A stretch of DNA of 64,000 nucleotides, taken from contig CAMWKH010000003.1 in the NCBI GenBank assembly GCA_947174805.1, forward strand, positions 94,361 to 158,360. Reading direction: 5' to 3'. Positions 15,181 to 24,177 of the stretch are shown one piece after another (position 1 is the first letter of the stretch; each line of letters opens with the position of its first letter). The notes under the pieces were generated by a model, which did not search any database, was not told the origin of the DNA, and saw only the letters and a program-made list of their open reading frames with translations. The position numbers and the translations under genes are program-made. Origin of the DNA: an uncultured Roseburia sp. (lineage in GTDB: Bacteria; Bacillota; Clostridia; Lachnospirales; Lachnospiraceae).

Positions 15181-16629
15181 ATGAAGAAAATACTTTTTGC
15201 AGCATCGGAAGCAGTGCCTTTTATCAAGACGGGAGGTCTTGCAGATGTAGTCGGTTCCCTGCCGGGATATTTTGACAAGGATGCGTATGATGTAAGGGTG
15301 ATTCTGCCGAAATATGCCTGCATGGAAGAAAAATGGAAAGACAAATTAAAACTGATAGCCAAATTTTATGTCAAATTAGGATGGAGACAGCAGTATGTAG
15401 GGCTTTATGAGACAGAATACAAGGGAATCCACTTTTATTTTGTGGATAATGAGTTCTACTTTGCAGGGCAAAGTCCCTATGGTCCCATCCATGAGGATGT
15501 GGAAAAGTTTGCGTATTACTCAAAGGCAGTGGTGGAATCCCTGCAAAAGCTGGGATTTGTCCCGGATATTTTACATTGCCATGACTGGCAGACTGCGTTG
15601 ATTCCCGTTTACATGAAAACGCTCTATGGCAATATAGAATTTTATCAGCATATAAAGACCGTTTTTTCCATCCACAATATCCTGTTTCAGGGAAGGTGGA
15701 GGTTAAACAGCGTCCAGGATGCCACAGGGCTTCCGGAATACCTCTTTACCACAAAATATCTTGAAGCCTACGGGGAATCCAATTATATGAAAGGCGGCAT
15801 TGTGTTTGCAGACGCAGTCACCACCGTGAGCAAGTCCTATGCCATGGAGATTATGACCCAAGAGGGCGGGGCAGGCTTAGACGGGGTTCTGCGGAAATAT
15901 TCATATAAGCTCTTCGGCATTATAAACGGACTGGACTACGATGTGTTTCATCCCGGAAAGGATACCTATATCTCTTATCATTACGATAAGGAAAATGCTG
16001 TGCAGCAGAAGGCAAAACAGAAGGCTGCCCTTCAGAAAAAACTGGGGCTTCCGGTGGATGAGGATGTTTTTTTGCTGGGCATGGTATCCCGTATGTCTGA
16101 CCAGAAAGGGTTTGATTTGGTGGCATATGTTTTAGAAGAGCTCTTAAGCCATGAAAACCTTCAAATGGTGGTCCTTGGAACCGGGGAGGAGAGATACCAG
16201 AATATGTTTCGGTATTTTTCATATCATAATCCCCAGAGACTGTCTGCCACTATCGGGTATTCGGAAGAGCTGGCACATAAAATCTATGCCGCCTGCGATG
16301 GGTTTTTAATGCCCTCCCTGACAGAGCCCTGCGGTCTCTGCCAGCTTATCAGCCTGCGTTATGGAACAGTGCCCATTGTCCGGGAGACAGGGGGCTTAAG
16401 GGACACAGTAACCCCTTACAACAAGTATCTGGGTACGGGTACAGGTTTTTCTTTTGCAAATTACAATGCCCATGAGATGAAAGAGGCGGTACTCTCAGCC
16501 ATGGATATGTTCTATCACGAGAAGGAAAATTGGGAAAAGCTTATGGCAAGAGGAATGGATGCAGACTATTCATGGAAAAGTTCTGTAGCTGAATACAGAG
16601 AACTCTACCGTATGCTTTTAGACGCATAA
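15181..16629 (+). CDS. glgA: Glycogen synthase (ADP-glucose, GT5)
   Basis: The 482-aa length is usual for bacterial GlgA. The N-terminal KTGGLADVVGSLP motif binds ADP-glucose. HCHDWQTALIP and HNILFQG are present in the N-domain, and the C-terminal domain shows SRMSDQKGFDL and the acidic EPCGLCQLISLRYGT motif. It transfers glucose from ADP-glucose to growing alpha-1,4-glucan in the cytoplasm. It lies 66 bp downstream of spo0A but has its own -10 box. No other glg genes are nearby. The last 12 bases overlap the convergent DUF5688 gene. Confidence 0.96.
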   Translation: MKKILFAASEAVPFIKTGGLADVVGSLPGYFDKDAYDVRVILPKYACMEEKWKDKLKLIAKFYVKLGWRQQYVGLYETEYKGIHFYFVDNEFYFAGQSPYGPIHEDVEKFAYYSKAVVESLQKLGFVPDILHCHDWQTALIPVYMKTLYGNIEFYQHIKTVFSIHNILFQGRWRLNSVQDATGLPEYLFTTKYLEAYGESNYMKGGIVFADAVTTVSKSYAMEIMTQEGGAGLDGVLRKYSYKLFGIINGLDYDVFHPGKDTYISYHYDKENAVQQKAKQKAALQKKLGLPVDEDVFLLGMVSRMSDQKGFDLVAYVLEELLSHENLQMVVLGTGEERYQNMFRYFSYHNPQRLSATIGYSEELAHKIYAACDGFLMPSLTEPCGLCQLISLRYGTVPIVRETGGLRDTVTPYNKYLGTGTGFSFANYNAHEMKEAVLSAMDMFYHEKENWEKLMARGMDADYSWKSSVAEYRELYRMLLDA

Positions 16630-17511
16630 CATAGTTATCTCCTGCTTTTTCCTGGAATAATAGTAGGGATGGTAAGAGAGAATTTCATCTTTTTGGACAT
16701 GTTTTTCATTAACCTCACATATCATAACGGTTAAGTCCTGTGGATTTATGTCATCTTCTGCGGGCATCAGCAAAATTTCATGAATACTGCTGGGGAGAAT
16801 ATAGAGGTCACAGCCCTGTGCTGCGGCAAAGTCTTGAATATATTCCGGGTACAGCAAGGCGGATGCCCCGTGGAGGTTGGAAGGATTGGACATGGCGTAC
16901 AGGGAAACTTTGTCTTTTATTTCCGGAGGAATCGCTTCCGGCATCATTTTTTCTAACAGTTCTTCTATGGGATGGATTTGAAAGGGCAAAAGGGCGGGGG
17001 TGTTGGTTTTTGCCGCTGAAAACAGCTGTTCTTTTGTGACGTTCCAGTATTCCATATGGTTGTTTAAAATCAGAATCGTGGCGTTTCCTGCCGGGGTGTC
17101 TGCCAGCAGGCAGGAAAATACTACTGCCAGGTCAAGAAAACGGAAGTGGGGAGCTCTCTTAAGGAGTTCACGGTTGGATTCATAGTGGACCACTTTAAAT
17201 ATAATGTGGTATTTTGCCAAATCGTACTGGGTAAAGAAAGAAAGTTCCAGATTTTGGCCGGGCCTGCGTTTTTTGTAGTCTTCCAGGATATTTTTAAAAA
17301 TTTTCTCTATGGAGCCGCCTCTCTGGTAGTCCTCATAGTAGGAAAAGAGATGCAGGGTGGGAGAAATATTAATGGAATTCTCCTGAATAATCAGTCCATC
17401 TATGGTAATATTGTTATTTTTTGTAAGGGGCTGTATGAAAATTTTTGCATCGGATTTAAAATGCTCCTGTAACATACGGGTGATCTGCAACTTGAAAGTA
17501 GTATAGTTCAT
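16618..17511 (-). CDS. DUF5688 family protein
   Basis: A 297-aa soluble protein matching the DUF5688 pattern common in Lachnospiraceae, with LDLAVVFSCLL in the middle, then NATILILNNHMEYWNV, and later YAMSNPSNLHGASALLYPEY. Function is unknown for the whole family. No signal peptide or membrane helix is visible. The start has AAGGAG upstream. It converges on glgA with a 12-bp overlap and stands alone as a transcription unit. Confidence 0.82.
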   Translation of the reverse strand: MNYTTFKLQITRMLQEHFKSDAKIFIQPLTKNNNITIDGLIIQENSINISPTLHLFSYYEDYQRGGSIEKIFKNILEDYKKRRPGQNLELSFFTQYDLAKYHIIFKVVHYESNRELLKRAPHFRFLDLAVVFSCLLADTPAGNATILILNNHMEYWNVTKEQLFSAAKTNTPALLPFQIHPIEELLEKMMPEAIPPEIKDKVSLYAMSNPSNLHGASALLYPEYIQDFAAAQGCDLYILPSSIHEILLMPAEDDINPQDLTVMICEVNEKHVQKDEILSYHPYYYSRKKQEITMLCV

Positions 17512-17656
17512 AGAATGTCTCCTTGTGAGAAGGGGATTATGTCATGAAACGGTAGAAAAAAGATATACACATGAAAAATGTGTGAGATAAACATATCATC
17601 TTTTTTGCGAAATTGCAACAATAATCTTAAAATTTTTTTAAAAATACGAAATACAG

Positions 17657-17685
17657 TTGACTTACAGGGGAAAAGGCATTAAGAT
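17657..17685 (+). promoter_or_regulatory. Promoter of the small membrane-anchored gene
   Basis: TTGACT (17657-17662), 17 bp, TAAGAT (17680-17685), 33 bp before the ATG at 17719. Confidence 0.55.
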
Positions 17686-17718
17686 TGGGGAGAAATATAA
17701 AAAAGAGGAGTGATTATT

Positions 17719-18150
17719 ATGGCAAGACGAGAAAAAAGAAAGAGAAATGGCTGGAAAGCCCTGGCAATCGTGCTGACAGTTGTTTTGGTTTTAGGTGTGG
17801 GGATTTTCTTTACAAAGGATTATGTGGTGGCAAAGGCGGAGGAAAAAGTGCAGGACGCTTTGATTGAAAATGTTCTGGAATCTGTCATCCACTCTGATTC
17901 CGATGTGGCTGCCGATGCTGCCCAGATGGCAAAAAATATCTATAACAGCATGAGCGATGAAGATAAAGATACATGCCGCGGACTTATCGACAGCAATCTC
18001 ACGAAAGAAAATGTGGCAAATGTAGCCTCCTATGTAAAAAATGGAGATGCCTCCGGCCTGAAAAACTATGTGAAGAGCAGTGTCAGCGAGAGTGACAAAG
18101 AGACCATCAAGTCTTTATACCACAAATACAAAGACCAGATTGCCTATTAG
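17719..18150 (+). CDS. Small membrane-anchored helical protein, function unknown
   Basis: 143 aa with a basic N-terminus (RREKRKRNGW), one hydrophobic segment (about residues 14-33) and a largely helical, acidic extracytoplasmic part. The helical part has two similar ends: SMSDEDKDTCRGLI and SVSESDKETIKSLYHKY. I chose the ATG at 17719 because GAGGAG lies 8 nt upstream. The protein is monocistronic, with its own promoter and terminator. I do not recognise the family; single-pass anchored proteins of this kind are common in Clostridia. Confidence 0.75.
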   Translation: MARREKRKRNGWKALAIVLTVVLVLGVGIFFTKDYVVAKAEEKVQDALIENVLESVIHSDSDVAADAAQMAKNIYNSMSDEDKDTCRGLIDSNLTKENVANVASYVKNGDASGLKNYVKSSVSESDKETIKSLYHKYKDQIAY

Positions 18151-18155
18151 GCGAA

Positions 18156-18187
18156 AAAAAGGAATCTCAGAGGAGATTCCTTTTTTT
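18156..18187 (+). terminator. Terminator after the small membrane protein gene
   Basis: AAAGGAATCTC pairs with GAGATTCCTTT around AGAG, followed by more Ts. Confidence 0.85.
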
Positions 18188-18188
18188 A

Positions 18189-18261
<73 letters not shown>

Positions 18262-18341
18262 ATTGCACACTTATGTATTATACATGTTTTTTTCTGAAAT
18301 AGCAACTATAAATTTGAAAAAGGAAGGAAAATTTTCATTAC

Positions 18342-19034
18342 ATGACGAAAGACTGCAAAGTTTACTATTATATCCATGATTTTGTGTCCAGACAGGAGGG
18401 GGATATTTCTCAAAATTCCAGGGAAAAACTCTCCTCTCAGGAGCAAAAAGATATTTCAGGGAAGATATTAGAGTATGCTTTTTTTGATTTTTTCGGGGAA
18501 AAATTTCTGTGGGATAAGGTTCTCCGGGAAGAAGGGGGCAAGCCTGTCTACGCTGTGGAGGGGCACTTTTTTAATATCAGCCACTGCAGTCATGGAATAG
18601 CGGCGGCCCTTTCAAAGGTTCCGGTGGGGGTGGATATCGAGGGAAGCCGCAGGGTAAAAACCCTTACGGTAAAAAAATCTATGGATGATGAGGAAAAGGC
18701 TTATATTGGCCCTATGGAGGGAGAATGGTTAAAGGAGGAGCAGATGCGGCGTTTTTTCCATCTGTGGACTTTAAAAGAAAGCTATGTAAAGATGACGGGG
18801 CAGGGGATACGGATGCCCTTAACTCAGATTTGCTTTTCCCTGAAGGATGGTCAGGTGTTAGATGGGACGGAGGATAGAAGAATCCTATATGCAAAAAACA
18901 GGGTTTTAAAACCCTGGGGACGGGAAAGCGTCTCCTGTGTTTTCCCTGTGCCGGGATTTTCACTGGCCATTACTCTGGGGTGGGATGGGGATAAGAAACC
19001 GGAAATTCTTTTTGATAAAGTTATTAATGTATGA
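18342..19034 (+). CDS. 4'-phosphopantetheinyl transferase (Sfp type)
   Basis: The 230-aa enzyme transfers the phosphopantetheine arm of CoA to a conserved serine of carrier proteins. The Sfp-family signatures are present: FNISHCSHG, VGVDIEGSR (Mg-binding Asp and Glu) and the WTLKESYVKMTGQG motif with the conserved Trp, Lys, Glu and Lys. Sfp-type enzymes usually serve secondary-metabolism carriers. The stand-alone acyl carrier protein encoded at 37169 is a plausible client, though fatty-acid ACP could also be one. AAGGAAGG lies upstream at a somewhat long spacing. Confidence 0.9.
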   Translation: MTKDCKVYYYIHDFVSRQEGDISQNSREKLSSQEQKDISGKILEYAFFDFFGEKFLWDKVLREEGGKPVYAVEGHFFNISHCSHGIAAALSKVPVGVDIEGSRRVKTLTVKKSMDDEEKAYIGPMEGEWLKEEQMRRFFHLWTLKESYVKMTGQGIRMPLTQICFSLKDGQVLDGTEDRRILYAKNRVLKPWGRESVSCVFPVPGFSLAITLGWDGDKKPEILFDKVINV

Positions 19035-19044
19035 TAATAACCAA

Positions 19045-19082
19045 AAAAAGCAACCGTCCAAACCAAGGACAGGTTGCTTTTT
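19045..19082. terminator. Bidirectional terminator
   Basis: AAAAAGCAACC pairs with GGTTGCTTTTT, with an inner TCC/GGA pairing. The A-run and T-run allow use by both the forward transferase gene and the convergent permease gene. Confidence 0.75.
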
Positions 19083-19115
19083 AAGTACATTTTTTCTGTA
19101 TTTGCCCGTAAAAAA

Positions 19116-19919
19116 TCACATATTACGTTTCTGTCTCCGTTCCAAAACCCCAATCAGGCTGTACAAAAGAATAGCGATGCAGCAGAGAATCAGTATGGAA
19201 AGAATCACCCAGTCAAGTTTGAAAACCTGGCTTCCGTAAATGATCAGATATCCCAGGCCGCATTTGGAGGAGATAAATTCCCCGATAATTACCCCAACAA
19301 GGCAAAGGCCGATGTTGACCTTCATAAGTCCTATGATATTCCCCAGATTGGCAGGGAGAATGACTTTAAGCAGTACCTGGCTTGCATTTCCACCCAGTGT
19401 CCGGATAAGTTTTATTTTTTCCGGGTCTACGCCCTGAAATCCTATATATAGATTTAATATTGTTCCAAAAATTGCAACGGACATTCCGGTTAATATAATT
19501 GTCTTATAATTTGCACCGAGCCATACGATTAAAAGCGGAGCCAAGGCAGATTTTGGAAGGCTGTTTAAGACTACCAGGTAAGGATCCAATGTCTCTGTCA
19601 GGCTTTTGCTGAACCACAGTAAGATGGTTATAATAAGGGAGAGAAGCATCACCAGGAGGAAACTGACAATAGTCTCAAACAGAGTGATGCCAATGTGGTA
19701 GAATAATTGGTTTTCCAGTATCATATGATAACAGCAAAATACCAGTTTACTGGGGCTGCTGAAAATGAAATCGTCTATCCACCCTTTATAGGTCGAAAAT
19801 TCCCATAAAAATAAAAAAAGAATTAATATACTGATTCTATACAGGTGAATACGGATTTTCCTTCTTTTGTGGGCTTGCAGGAAAGCAATCTGGGCAGCAG
19901 ACAGAGTATTAGAGTTCAT
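19116..19919 (-). CDS. ABC transporter permease (SsuC/TauC-like)
   Basis: A 267-aa inner-membrane permease of the nitrate/sulfonate/taurine (BPD_transp_1) type. It has six hydrophobic segments and the EAA-loop region LIRTLGGNASQVLLKVILPANLGNIIGLMK. The last part, GVIIGEFISSKCGLGYLI, is typical of this group. It pairs with the ATPase encoded at 19909-20673, and its start overlaps that stop by 11 bp. No substrate-binding protein lies next to the pair, so the substrate is open (sulfonates, nitrate or thiamine precursors are typical). Confidence 0.9.
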   Translation of the reverse strand: MNSNTLSAAQIAFLQAHKRRKIRIHLYRISILILFLFLWEFSTYKGWIDDFIFSSPSKLVFCCYHMILENQLFYHIGITLFETIVSFLLVMLLSLIITILLWFSKSLTETLDPYLVVLNSLPKSALAPLLIVWLGANYKTIILTGMSVAIFGTILNLYIGFQGVDPEKIKLIRTLGGNASQVLLKVILPANLGNIIGLMKVNIGLCLVGVIIGEFISSKCGLGYLIIYGSQVFKLDWVILSILILCCIAILLYSLIGVLERRQKRNM

Positions 19920-20673
19920 TTAAATTCAACTCCTTCCAGATTAAATTAAAATAGTCTTTAAATTCGTTTGTATTTCTGCGCTGCAGGGGAGAAAGTTCCG
20001 GTGGAAAGTTGATAGGTATGATGGCCTTTATGCCGGCAGGCAGCGGAGTCAGCACTAAGACCCGGTCCCCAAGGCTCACCGCCTCAGACAGGTCATGGGT
20101 GACTAAGATTGCTGTTTTGCCGCTTTTTCGGATGATACTTCCGATATCGTCCGACACCTGCAGCCTGGTCTGGTAATCCAAAGCAGAAAAGGGCTCATCT
20201 AAGAGAAGCAAATCCGGGTGCAGAAGAAGGGTGCGGATCAGAGCTGCCCTTTGGCGCATTCCCCCTGAGAGCTGGGAGGGCCTTGCGTCTTTGAAGTCGT
20301 AAAGTCCGTAGGTTTTTAATAGTTCATCCGCTTCCTTTAAGGTTTCTTTGTTGATTTTTTTTTGAATTTCCAGTCCAAGCAATATATTTTTCTTTACGGT
20401 GCGCCACTCGAAAAGATGGTCATGCTGCAGCATATATCCGATGCTGCATTTTCCGGTGACATTTTGTCCGTTTAATAAGATTTTTCCGGATTCCGGCTGA
20501 ATCAAACCGCACAAAAGGGATAAAAGCGTGGATTTTCCGCAGCCGGATGGGCCTACAATTGACAAAAATTCTCCTGGTTTTACCTGAAAATCAATATCAC
20601 ACAAAGCGGGAGTTTCTCCCTGCAGGGTATGATAGGTATAAAACATATGCTGACATGAGATTAAATATTCCAT
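19909..20673 (-). CDS. ABC transporter ATP-binding protein (SsuB/TauB-like)
   Basis: A 254-aa ATPase with Walker A GPSGCGKST, the Q-loop in YMLQHDHLF, signature LSGGMRQR, Walker B LLLLDEPF with D-loop SALD, and the H-loop VTHDLSEA. It energises the permease encoded just downstream. The start has AGGAGGCGGG upstream. A 23-codon ORF with a perfect SD ends 16 bp before this gene. Confidence 0.93.
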   Translation of the reverse strand: MEYLISCQHMFYTYHTLQGETPALCDIDFQVKPGEFLSIVGPSGCGKSTLLSLLCGLIQPESGKILLNGQNVTGKCSIGYMLQHDHLFEWRTVKKNILLGLEIQKKINKETLKEADELLKTYGLYDFKDARPSQLSGGMRQRAALIRTLLLHPDLLLLDEPFSALDYQTRLQVSDDIGSIIRKSGKTAILVTHDLSEAVSLGDRVLVLTPLPAGIKAIIPINFPPELSPLQRRNTNEFKDYFNLIWKELNLNEL

Positions 20674-20688
20674 AAAATTTCCCGCCTC

Positions 20689-20760
20689 CTATAAATGTAA
20701 CGCCCCCTCACTTTGTTCGGCGGCAATTCGTCGGAAGGCATCCAAAAAAATGCTTCGCAT
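20689..20760 (-). CDS. Possible 23-codon leader ORF before the ABC genes
   Basis: ATG at 20760 with AGGAGG 7 nt upstream opens a 23-residue ORF (MRSIFLDAFRRIAAEQSEG, then ALHL) that stops 16 bp before the ATPase gene. The SD blocks of this ORF and of the ATPase gene are near-copies (ATAGGAGG). It could be a leader peptide or the tail of a deleted gene that was given a new start. There is no homology evidence. Confidence 0.35.
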   Translation of the reverse strand: MRSIFLDAFRRIAAEQSEGALHL

Positions 20761-20859
20761 TTGCCTTCCTCCTATAATTGTAGTTTATGTCGGTTGCTAT
20801 TTTTTGACACTTGGGGTAAAATAAATGAAATAAGCTTAGATATGACAAGGAAGATTGGG

Positions 20860-21495
20860 ATGAACAGGAGAAATTACCAGAGGGAGCTGGAAGAGAAAAT
20901 TCAAAAAATTAGTAAGGATAAGGCAGTGCCAAAGCTTTTGCTCCACAGCTGCTGCGCACCCTGCAGTTCCTATGTGATAGAATATTTGTCACAGTATTTT
21001 TCCATTACCGTATTTTATTATAATCCCAATATTTATCCCGATGAAGAGTATGAAAAGCGGGTGGAGGAACAAAAACGGTTTATCCGGGAGTTCCCTGCAA
21101 AGTATCCGGTAGATTTTATCCGGGGGGATTTTGAAAAGGAAAGTTTTTATGAGGCAGTCCGGGGACTGGAAGACACAAAAGAAGGCGGAGAGCGGTGCAG
21201 CCGTTGTTTTTATCTGCGGCTGTCGAAAACGGCTTTTTTGGCCCAAAAGCTTAAGGCCGATTATTTCACCACCACCTTGTCCATAAGCCCGTTAAAAAAT
21301 GCTGACAGACTCAACGAAATCGGGGAGGAACTTTCCCGAAAGACAGGAGTTTCGTACTTGTGTTCTGATTTTAAGAAGAAGAACGGTTACAAACGTTCTG
21401 TGGAATTATCCGCAGATTTTGGCATGTACCGCCAGGATTACTGCGGGTGTATATTTTCTAAGCAGGAGAGAGAAGCACAAAAAGAAGGGAGATAA
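20860..21495 (+). CDS. queH: Epoxyqueuosine reductase QueH
   Basis: QueH performs the last step of queuosine synthesis on tRNA, reducing epoxyqueuosine. The 211-aa protein shows the metal-binding cysteines HSCCAPCSSYV near the N-terminus, RCSRCFYLRL in the middle and DYCGCIFS near the end. FYYNPNIYPDEEYEKR is also typical. I chose the ATG at 20860 (MNRRNYQRELEE); the upstream in-frame region shows no conservation. It lies 5 bp before argH, so the two are probably co-transcribed. Confidence 0.93.
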   Translation: MNRRNYQRELEEKIQKISKDKAVPKLLLHSCCAPCSSYVIEYLSQYFSITVFYYNPNIYPDEEYEKRVEEQKRFIREFPAKYPVDFIRGDFEKESFYEAVRGLEDTKEGGERCSRCFYLRLSKTAFLAQKLKADYFTTTLSISPLKNADRLNEIGEELSRKTGVSYLCSDFKKKNGYKRSVELSADFGMYRQDYCGCIFSKQEREAQKEGR

Positions 21496-21500
21496 AGCAT

Positions 21501-22877
21501 ATGGCACAGTTGTGGGGAGGACGTTTTACTAAGGAGACAGACAAGCTTGTATATAATTTTAACGCCTCCATTTCATTTGACCAGAAATTTTTCAAACAGG
21601 ATATTGAGGGCAGCAAAGCCCACGTGACTATGCTGGGAAAGCAGGGGATATTAACAGAGGAGGAGGCCAAAAAGATTTGTGCCGCATTGACGGGGATTCA
21701 GGAAGATGTGGAGTCCGGCAGGTTTTTAATCAGCGAGTCCTATGAGGATATCCACAGTTTTGTGGAGGCGGAACTCACGGAACGTCTGGGAGATTTAGGG
21801 AAAAAACTCCACACGGGAAGAAGCAGAAATGACCAGGTAGCTTTGGACATGCGCCTTTATATCAGGGAAGAGGTGGAAGAAACAGACGAACTGCTGAAAA
21901 AGCTGCTTCAGACCATTCTTGGGATTATGGAGAGGCACAAGGATACGATTATGCCGGGATTTACCCATCTGCAGAAAGCCCAGCCTATCACTCTGGCTCA
22001 CCATATGGGTGCCTACTTTGAGATGTTTAAGCGGGACAGACAGAGACTTTTTGATATCCGTGAACGGATGAATTACTGCCCTCTTGGCTCCGGGGCCCTT
22101 GCGGGAACCACCTATCCTTTGGACAGAGAGTATACGGCGGAACTTTTAAAATTTTACGGCCCTACCTTAAACAGTATGGACGGGGTATCTGACAGGGATT
22201 ACCTGATTGAGTATCTTTCTGCCGGCGCTGTTATCATGATGCATCTCAGCCGTTTTTGTGAGGAGATTATTATCTGGAACAGCAATGAATACCAGTTTGT
22301 GGAGATTGACGATTCCTACAGTACCGGAAGCAGCATTATGCCCCAGAAGAAAAATCCCGATATCGCTGAGTTAATCAGGGGAAAAACCGGCCGGGTGTAC
22401 GGCGCCCTGATATCTATTTTAACGACTATGAAGGGGATTCCTTTGGCTTACAACAAAGATATGCAGGAGGACAAGGAACTGACATTTGATGCCATCGACA
22501 CGGTAAAAGGCTGTCTGGCACTGTTTGAGGGAATGATTTCCACCATGAAGTTTAACACGGAGAAAATGAAAAAGAGTGCCAAGGGCGGATTCACCAATGC
22601 CACGGACGCAGCGGATTATCTGGTGAACCACGGCATACCTTTCCGGGATGCCCATGGAATTATCGGCCGGATTGTCCTCTTCTGCATTGAGAAGGGAATC
22701 TCGATTGACGATATGAGTTTGGAGGAGTTAAAGGAGTTCTCAGAGGTATTTGAGGAAGATATCTTTGACGCTGTCTCTATGGAGACATGTGTGGATAAGC
22801 GCCTGACGATTGGTGCTCCCGGAAGGAACGCCATGGATAAAGTGATTGAGATAGAGAGAGCATATCTTAAGGAGTAA
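21501..22877 (+). CDS. argH: Argininosuccinate lyase
   Basis: ArgH splits argininosuccinate into arginine and fumarate, the last step of arginine synthesis. The 458-aa length is typical. WGGRFTKETD opens the protein, TGRSRNDQVALDMRL is conserved, and the fumarase/lyase signature GSSIMPQKKNPD carries the catalytic serine. The start has AAGGGAG upstream. No argG is adjacent; the gene lies between queH and asd. Confidence 0.97.
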   Translation: MAQLWGGRFTKETDKLVYNFNASISFDQKFFKQDIEGSKAHVTMLGKQGILTEEEAKKICAALTGIQEDVESGRFLISESYEDIHSFVEAELTERLGDLGKKLHTGRSRNDQVALDMRLYIREEVEETDELLKKLLQTILGIMERHKDTIMPGFTHLQKAQPITLAHHMGAYFEMFKRDRQRLFDIRERMNYCPLGSGALAGTTYPLDREYTAELLKFYGPTLNSMDGVSDRDYLIEYLSAGAVIMMHLSRFCEEIIIWNSNEYQFVEIDDSYSTGSSIMPQKKNPDIAELIRGKTGRVYGALISILTTMKGIPLAYNKDMQEDKELTFDAIDTVKGCLALFEGMISTMKFNTEKMKKSAKGGFTNATDAADYLVNHGIPFRDAHGIIGRIVLFCIEKGISIDDMSLEELKEFSEVFEEDIFDAVSMETCVDKRLTIGAPGRNAMDKVIEIERAYLKE

Positions 22878-22920
22878 CAGCTAATTATATAAATATAAAG
22901 AAACTGAGGAGAGAAAAATT

Positions 22921-24006
22921 ATGAGTGAAAAATTGAAAGTAGGTATTTTAGGCGGAACAGGTATGGTGGGGCAGAGATTTATCACTATCCTTGAGAACCA
23001 TCCCTGGTTTGAAGTGACTACCATTGCGGCAAGTTCCAGAAGCGCAGGAAAAACATATGCCCAGGCGGTGGGGGACAGATGGAAACTGGATACCCCAATG
23101 CCAGAGAGGGTAAAGGACATTGTGGTGAAAAATGTGAACGAAGTGGAACAGGTGGCCTCAGAAGTGGATTTTGTCTTTTCTGCCGTGGATATGTCAAAGG
23201 AGGAAATTAAGAGGATTGAGGAAGAGTATGCTAAGACAGAGACACCGGTAGTGTCCAATAACAGCGCCCACAGATGGACAGTGGATGTGCCCATGGTGGT
23301 TCCGGAGATTAACCCGGAGCACATGAAAGTGATAGAATTCCAGAGAAAACGTCTGGGGACAAAGCGGGGATTTGTTGCGGTGAAGCCAAACTGTTCCATC
23401 CAAAGTTACGCTCCCGTTTTAACTGCTTGGAAAGAATTTGAGCCCTATGAGGTGGTTGCAACCACTTACCAGGCGATTTCCGGGGCAGGGAAGAACTGGA
23501 ATGACTGGCCGGAAATGCTGGGGAATATTATCCCCTATATCGGCGGCGAGGAGGAAAAAAGTGAGAAAGAACCCCTGCGTATCTGGGGGGAGATAAAAAA
23601 CGGAGTAATCGAGCCTGCCAAGAGCCCGGTGATTACCTGCCAGTGCATCCGTGTCCCAGTGCTGAACGGACACACGGCGGCAGTTTTTGTGAAATTTAAA
23701 AAGAAACCCACAAAAGAGCAGTTGATTTCCGCTTTGGAGAGTTTTAAGGGACTCCCCCAGGAGTTAAATCTGCCCAGTGCGCCCAAGCAGTTTATCCAGT
23801 ACTTAACCGAGGACAACAGGCCTCAGGTTACGATGGATGTGGATTTTGAGCACGGCATGGGAATCAGCGTGGGACGTTTGAGGGAAGATACGGTGTACGA
23901 CTGGAAGTTTGTAGGGTTAAGTCATAACACCCTCCGGGGTGCAGCAGGGGGGGCGGTGCTTTGCGCAGAGCTCTTAAAAGCCCAGGGATACATTGAAAAA
24001 AAATAA
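22921..24006 (+). CDS. asd: Aspartate-semialdehyde dehydrogenase
   Basis: Asd reduces aspartyl phosphate to aspartate semialdehyde, the branch point to lysine, threonine and methionine. The 361-aa protein has the NADP-binding GGTGMVGQRF loop and the active-site cysteine C158 in KPNCSIQ. The sequence belongs to the archaeal/fungal-like type of Asd (longer than E. coli-type relatives in the NNSAHR and YQAISGAGK regions) rather than the classical proteobacterial one. The start has GAGGAGAG upstream. Confidence 0.95.
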   Translation: MSEKLKVGILGGTGMVGQRFITILENHPWFEVTTIAASSRSAGKTYAQAVGDRWKLDTPMPERVKDIVVKNVNEVEQVASEVDFVFSAVDMSKEEIKRIEEEYAKTETPVVSNNSAHRWTVDVPMVVPEINPEHMKVIEFQRKRLGTKRGFVAVKPNCSIQSYAPVLTAWKEFEPYEVVATTYQAISGAGKNWNDWPEMLGNIIPYIGGEEEKSEKEPLRIWGEIKNGVIEPAKSPVITCQCIRVPVLNGHTAAVFVKFKKKPTKEQLISALESFKGLPQELNLPSAPKQFIQYLTEDNRPQVTMDVDFEHGMGISVGRLREDTVYDWKFVGLSHNTLRGAAGGAVLCAELLKAQGYIEKK

Positions 24007-24024
24007 AACATTAGTAAAAAATAC

Positions 24025-24062
24025 AAAAAGGCATGTCATTTTTCGGTGATATGCCTTTTTTC
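24025..24062 (+). terminator. Terminator after asd
   Basis: AAAAAGGCAT pairs with ATGCCTTTTT, followed by further Ts. Confidence 0.8.
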
Positions 24063-24177
24063 TTATAAAATTTTACGAAATTGTTGAATAAAAATTAAGG
24101 TGTGTTATAATTAAAATTACATTTTCTAAGGATAATCGGCCGGCCGTTTCAGGCCAGTGGAAACACAGGAGGAGCGT

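Noticed and set aside
20700..20859. N-terminal extension of QueH from 20713
   Set aside because: The extra residues show no conservation and overlap a divergent promoter region; QueH homologues begin near the ATG at 20860.
22878..22920. Lysine or other riboswitch before asd
   Set aside because: Only 43 bp separate argH and asd; no room for a riboswitch and no terminator hairpin seen.
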